DNA of 64,000 nucleotides from Varroa destructor (lineage: Eukaryota > Arthropoda > Arachnida > Mesostigmata > Varroidae), in contig NW_019211457.1 of assembly GCF_002443255.2 (NCBI RefSeq), positions 31,859,309 to 31,923,308 of the forward strand, written 5' to 3'. Under the pieces are notes generated by a model. That model saw only the letters and a list, made by a program, of their open reading frames with translations, did no database searches and was not told where the DNA came from. A program made the translations under genes and the position numbers. Below are positions 62,837 through 64,000 of the stretch, one piece after another; positions within the stretch are counted from its first letter, which is position 1; each line of letters starts with the position of its first letter.

Positions 62837-64000
62837 AAATAGTACTAACGACAATCATTTGTGACCCTATTTGTACTAGAAAAAGCAGATATACTTGACT
62901 AAACCCGGAAAATAATATAGTCGACATCTCTCACTATTAACGACCTGCCAAAACCGTATGCTCACACATCTGCCAGCAGTTTCGAAATAACCCGCCATCT
63001 TCCTAATTCCACATAACTCGAAAACGTCCGCTTTTTCAACAACAAGTGTAAGCATGCCATATCTTACCAGCACAAATGTGGTATATGCATGTCAGAACAG
63101 ACTGCCAGCTTTCAGCTTCGAAGTAAGAAGTTTGACCATACAGCTCATTACATAATATCTATTTGCATGATTATTACCTGAGACGTAATGGCACGCTCAG
63201 GGTTTGCCTACCTGTCGCTGTTGAGTTCATACACACAGATAGATCTAGACATACGTTTATACGTACGATGCCAGCACCACAAACCAAAAAAACTTCACGC
63301 TAATTTGATTAGAAGTGACCGTAACTGACGTTGGGGCCGTTCGATAGCGGCGCCGGTGCCTGGCTCTGAGTCTGCACGAGCAACGATGCAGGTGTCTGGA
63401 ACAACCTGCCAATAGGGAGCGCCATCATTATAGATAGTGGTAGACTCCGACATAATAGACAGAGTCGTAGAAACTGTAATACTAATCCAGCGCTGTTTGC
63501 ACAGATAAGGACTTGTGTGTATATTAGAGCAATTAAGTTATTATATTATGGTTATTCGAGAGAAATATATATATAAATGAGATATTGTATAGGTTCTTCT
63601 GTACATGCCTTAGATCTTATAACAGACCTTTGGTGGTCTGGGCCATACAAGCGACACGAAACGAAGAGAAAACTTAAATGAAGAAATAATTTTTATAAAT
63701 GATCAGATCCGTGCTAGAAAGGTTAGGATAGCGGAGTGACAATTTAGGTGTGAACATACATTGAATGCGGCTAATCGGCGTATACGAATTAGAAGATTAA
63801 ACTAGTCTTTATAAAAATTAGATCTTATATGTATGCTAGAGGTCAACTGTCGAAGACGCTGCTAATGCACAAAAAGGCATAGTATTCGAAACGACTTTAC
63901 TTCACAAGGTAACCTACCAGCCGCGCCACTGTAATAATCAAACAGCAATAGAAGCACGAAATACGTGACGCAAAGGCATAAGTAATTAAAATGGATTCGT

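Larger units (their letters stand above)
53166..64000. other. Region upstream of the Ig9 exon; no Dscam exon recognised
   Basis: 10.8 kb in which the Ig8 exon or variable Ig cassettes might have been expected. No minus-strand segment shows an Ig cysteine-tryptophan-tyrosine/cysteine pattern. It holds unassigned protein-like minus-strand segments (54.6-57.6 kb), a short TAA repeat (62817-62836), and frames at 58163-58465 and 61361-62430 without recognisable similarity. Either the preceding Dscam intron is longer than this, or another gene starts here. Confidence 0.5.

Overview
The window is animal genomic DNA. It carries the 3' part of one large gene of the Dscam family (Down syndrome cell adhesion molecule, an immunoglobulin-superfamily receptor), encoded on the minus strand. 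I reconstructed eleven consecutive exons from splice sites, reading phase and protein similarity, plus a last coding exon and a possible alternative C-terminal exon. Transcription runs from high to low coordinates. In transcript order the exons encode an Ig domain matching Dscam Ig9 (53.2 and 50.4 kb), FN3 domains matching Dscam FN1 (50.3 and 46.7 kb), FN2 (46.3 and 39.2 kb), FN5 (36.6 kb) and FN6 (27.7 and 18.1 kb), a transmembrane segment (16.2 kb) and a cytoplasmic tail (10.4, 9.9 and 3.2 kb, possibly 2.5 kb). The 5' part of the gene is not recognisable here and probably lies beyond position 64000.

The most informative feature is what is missing. FN2 joins FN5 directly in phase, and no exons for FN3, FN4 or Ig10 are visible in the 2.35 kb between them. 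Loss of these three domains is, as I recall it, a hallmark of the short Dscam genes of chelicerates, which carry tandem arrays of variable 5' Ig cassettes. That suggests a chelicerate such as a mite or tick, but this is inference. FN6 is present, giving four FN3 domains, whereas short Dscams are usually described with three.

Introns make up most of the window (up to 9.4 kb) and contain microsatellites, two small tandem repeats, hairpin-forming inverted repeats and one 100-base assembly gap. Minus-strand sequence upstream of the Ig9 exon (54.6-57.6 kb) holds protein-like open segments, two of which have a phase-compatible splice junction. I could not assign them to a family, and later frame breaks suggest decay. 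A 91-codon plus-strand open frame at 8.65-8.92 kb is also unexplained. Positions 1-2372 lie downstream of the gene and hold no gene I can support. I found no convincing tRNA, rRNA, CRISPR or complete transposon.
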